Shown here: piece after piece, positions 61,031-64,000 of the stretch
Layout of the letters: each line of letters opens with the position of its first letter
Position numbering within the stretch: position 1 is the first letter of the stretch
NCBI RefSeq assembly: GCF_002865645.1
Contig: NW_020194691.1
Span: 310,001 to 374,000 of the forward strand
DNA from: Hyaloscypha bicolor E
Taxonomy: Eukaryota; Ascomycota; Leotiomycetes; Helotiales; Hyaloscyphaceae
Direction of reading: 5' to 3'
DNA: 64,000 nt
Translations under genes and position numbers: made by a program
Notes under the pieces: generated by a model
What the model saw: the letters and a program-made list of their open reading frames with translations, nothing else
Told to the model about the DNA's origin: nothing
Databases searched by the model: none

Positions 61031-63259
61031 AAAAAATTACAAGTATATTATTAGAAAAAATAAAATATAAGTAAATAACTTATATCTTCTAAAATAGCCG
61101 AATAATTATTACTAGTTAATAATATAAAAGATATAGGAAATCTATTAAAAAATTAATTTTTATTATAATATCTAATAATAGTTCAGATTCAGATATTATA
61201 GAGATATTTGATTCGGGTTTTTAATTTCTAAGAAATAGATAAATATTTCAATTTACTAAATAGAAAAATATTTATTAAAAAAAAGAAAAATAGTAAGAAA
61301 ATAAAAATATAAATTTAAAGAGATAAATCCTACTTTAAATATATTTTATAGGCTATAGTCGGGTTTATTAATATAATAGAATTTAGTAAAAGCTCCAAAT
61401 CTACTTAATTAAAAGCTTTAGTAAACTAAAACTAAAAAATAGATATTCTAATTAAAACCAAATTTGGAAATATAATTGAAATAAAAGCTATATTTAATTA
61501 TATTAATATCTATTATAATAGAAAGAATATAACTAGATCTAAGAATATTAGGCCGAAATATATAAAAGTAGCTAATAATTAAAAAGTATTTACTATTTAG
61601 ACTTAATTAGCTAGATAAAAATAAGGAAAATTTGTAATATTTCAATTACTTTTAATAGAGTATTTAATATCCGGCTGGATTATAGGGAATTTACCCAATT
61701 TATATTTGAAAAATCTAAAAATTAAATTAATAATATAATCTTTTATAAATAGAATTATAGCTATAGAAAAGAAATTAAAAAATTTGCAATTATTAGATAT
61801 TAGTAGAAATTTTTTAGTTATATTTATTAGAATAAAAGAGAGACTAGCTTTTATAAAAGAGAAAGTTACTAAGGTTAATAATTTTACTAAAAATATAATC
61901 GGATTATTAATAGTAGTAGAATGTTTATTATAAAATTCTGGACTGAATATAGCAAATATATAGGCAAATTTGGGTAATTTGAAGCAGATAGTTCTTTAAG
62001 AAACCGGCTTTTACTTGTTTATTCTTTTATTAAAAAAAATTCTCTAAGTTTTTTTTAATTTAATTTTTTGTTTTCTATTAGTCTCTTTTTTAATATAATT
62101 TCAGTTTTTTCCGTTTATATAGGCTGGCCCAGATAATCTATAAAGAATAGTTAGTATAAAATAATATTACTAATTAAATTCCAAATTATATATTAGAATA
62201 TTAAATAAAGTTTTTTATAATTGAAATATCTTTTATATTTTCCGTATAATTTTTCTAAATATTAGTCGGTTTATTATATCTAATATCGGAAATATATAAT
62301 TCAATTCTCAGTTTCTATTAAACTTTTATATTATTTCTTTAATAACGAATATTTATCTAATAAAATCTTCGATTAATAGTCTGGTATTTTATTATAGAAT
62401 TCCTATTTTATTTTCTGTATTTCTATTTTATTATTATTTTTCAGGTTATAAAGAATTAAAAAAAATAAAAGAGGCTACTTTTAAAAGTCTTTATTTTATA
62501 GTTTAAAATATATTAAATTTCTATTAAATAAATATATTATTATCTAAGCTAATTCCAAGACTTCCAGAAACTATTATTTATTTTTATTTTATTATTTTTA
62601 TATATATAATAAAATATTTGCTTTTTCTATATTTGCCTTTTTTCTTTAATTATTTTAATAAGAATACTAATAGCTAAAACCGCCTCTTTATACTTTTTAA
62701 ATAAAAGTTTATTATTATTATTTATAAAGATAATTTCTGAATCTATTAATTATTAATAGAATTAATATAAAGATATGAGTTTTACTAATATTATTATTAA
62801 AAATAATAAACTCATTTATTATTTTAAATACTCGCTTAGAACTTAAATATTAAAACTTGTTATCTAATAATTAGTCTGAAATATTTTAGAAAGAATTCTT
62901 ATAATATATAAAATAATACTAGTCTTTTATTATAATATAAGAGAGATATAATATATAATTACAAATCTAATAATACTATATAAATAAAGCCGATTTAATA
63001 TATTTCTTATAAATTAAATATTTATAATATGTTTATTTCTGGATTTTTTATTATTTTTATTAGAATTACTAATTTCTTTAGTCGAATCTTTAAAATTAAA
63101 TATAGATATACCTATATTATTAATTATAGATATTATTAAAGAGTTTTATATTTAAAATATTATTTGAAATATCTTTTATTATTAAAGTTCTTAAAAAATC
63201 TTCGGCTATTAATAGATTTCTTCTAGAATTTCCCGTAAATTAATAGTTTCTAGATAATA
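61031..63259. other. RIPped stretch, nothing recognised
   Basis: TA-rich sequence with partial plus-strand frames up to about 61600, and no legible domain. Confidence 0.4.
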
Positions 63260-64000
63260 GCCGGTGCCCCTCTCACGCGCTTTGCTTGTGGTCGGGATAA
63301 GCAAGTGTCTCGTTTAATCAAGTATCCTATCGAGAAAATGCGCACCCTAAAATTTATGTATAATTCTTACTAAAAAACGCGTCTTGTAATTGTGCGTTTG
63401 GCCTAACTTATTAACTAATTTATTATTTAATTTATATATAAAGATTCCAAAAATAGGTATATTTTTATTTAATTCTACTAGGATTAGAGAGATATTCTGG
63501 GAGTATTTCTATTATCCATATACTACCGTAGCTAATTACTATTATATCTTTAATAAGGCCCGCAAATAGTACCTTGAGAATAATAATAATTTAGTAATTA
63601 TTATTGCGAGGATATATTATATTAAGGAAGCTTTTTTGCGAAAATCGGTACTCCGCAAGTATAATAAGAAGAGGAACTCCCAAGGACTCTATAATACGTA
63701 TAGTGGCAATAATAAGATCCTGAACGAGGTATAGGAGGAGGCGATTCGGTAATATTACTACGAGTAATGGGAGGCTGGTTTAGGTGCTATATATTAGATA
63801 GTTCAAGCCGTAATTGCTTACTTGAAGGCTATAAGTGCTTCTTTTAAATCTAATAATATATCTAATATAATTAGGCTGAATCTCTCTCAAAACTACTTCC
63901 TTTGGCCACTTGGTTTAGCCTCTGGATACGGAACCATAAGATACTTTATATAATTAAAACGAAGCTAATTGCATATATATAACTCGAGTCCTATATAGAA
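63260..64000 (+). mobile_element. Fot1/pogo-type DNA transposon, left end, runs off window
   Basis: The change to normal composition is abrupt at about 63260, after a TA. The block 63260-63406 (GCCGGTGCCCC, CACGCGC, later AACGCGTCTTG) is the putative terminal repeat and 5' region. It is followed by a transposase frame with a pogo-family DNA-binding region. The right end and its inverted repeat lie beyond the window, so the exact terminus is inferred. Confidence 0.6.
63516..64000 (+). pseudogene. Fot1/pogo-family transposase, N-terminal DNA-binding part (partial)
   Basis: One frame of about 160 codons, with stops that are all TAG/TAA at Gln-like positions. YYIFNKARK.YLENNNNLV and IARIYYIKEAFLRKSV fit a psq-type helix-turn-helix. 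They are followed by GLYNTYSGNNKILNEV.EEAI and WEAGLGA, the linker into the CENP-B-type second helix-turn-helix of pogo/Fot1 transposases. These bind the terminal repeats. The DDE catalytic part should lie to the right of the window. No ATG is visible in frame, so the start is approximate. Confidence 0.65.

Noticed and set aside
1..64000. Mitochondrial or apicomplexan origin because of high AT content
   Set aside because: Repeat copies differ by transitions, GC-normal insertions sit beside AT-rich ones, and fungal-type LTR, Tad-like, Fot1-like and mariner elements are present; RIP explains the AT bias.

Overview
The window looks like a piece of the AT-rich, repeat-dense compartment of a filamentous ascomycete (Pezizomycotina). 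Most of it carries a strong repeat-induced point mutation (RIP) signature. C is scarce, TpA dominates, and repeat copies differ almost only by C/T or G/A transitions. Recognisable transposon reading frames are broken almost only by TAA/TAG where the family has Gln (CAA/CAG) or Trp (TGG). I see no intact housekeeping gene, no rRNA and no tRNA. Because of RIP, most coding entries are pseudogenes read through their stops, and ends given as round numbers are approximate.

Layout, left to right. (1) 1-2074: the 5' end (minus strand) of a Ty3/gypsy element whose second copy lies at 27-55 kb. (2) 2.1-14.0 kb: AT-rich repeats, two degenerate direct repeats around an unrecognised relic, and a further minus-strand relic split at 9865-12781 by a DNA transposon. 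That transposon has long palindrome-rich terminal inverted repeats and encodes a retroviral-type (rve) integrase. (3) 14.05-18.55 kb: an island of nearly normal base composition with a 5'-truncated LINE carrying an RNase H domain, a half-RIPped unknown gene (C-terminal 206 codons intact at 16913-17533) and an LTR-like promoter segment. (4) 18.55-27.07 kb: heavily RIPped sequence with unrecognised relics.

(5) 27070-55167: one Ty3/gypsy element on the minus strand with two 303-bp LTRs and ATAT flanks, about 13.1 kb once insertions are removed. It is split by two Ty1/copia elements: copia-1 (32212-39166, 168-bp LTRs) and copia-2 (46680-54706, 267-bp LTRs, TTAAT duplication). Copia-2 in turn holds an unmutated 298-bp solo LTR with a perfect ATTAG duplication (51610-51907), a solo LTR of the same gypsy family (52980-53356) and a 981-bp Tc1/mariner element (53439-54419). 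Copia-1 keeps gag-pol in one frame over 5.3 kb and has an antisense reading frame between pol and its 3' LTR. (6) 55.2-63.26 kb: RIPped repeats and a gag-like frame with a (TAA)31 run that is best explained as a RIP-converted polyglutamine tract. (7) 63.26-64.0 kb: the start of a Fot1/pogo-type transposon that runs off the window.

The nesting gives a relative clock: gypsy, then copia-1 and copia-2, then the insertions inside copia-2. RIP severity follows it only partly, because the youngest insertions keep normal base composition. The best leads are the integrase-encoding TIR transposon, the antisense frame in copia-1, the extra post-pol frame in the gypsy element, and the RIP-edge gene relic.
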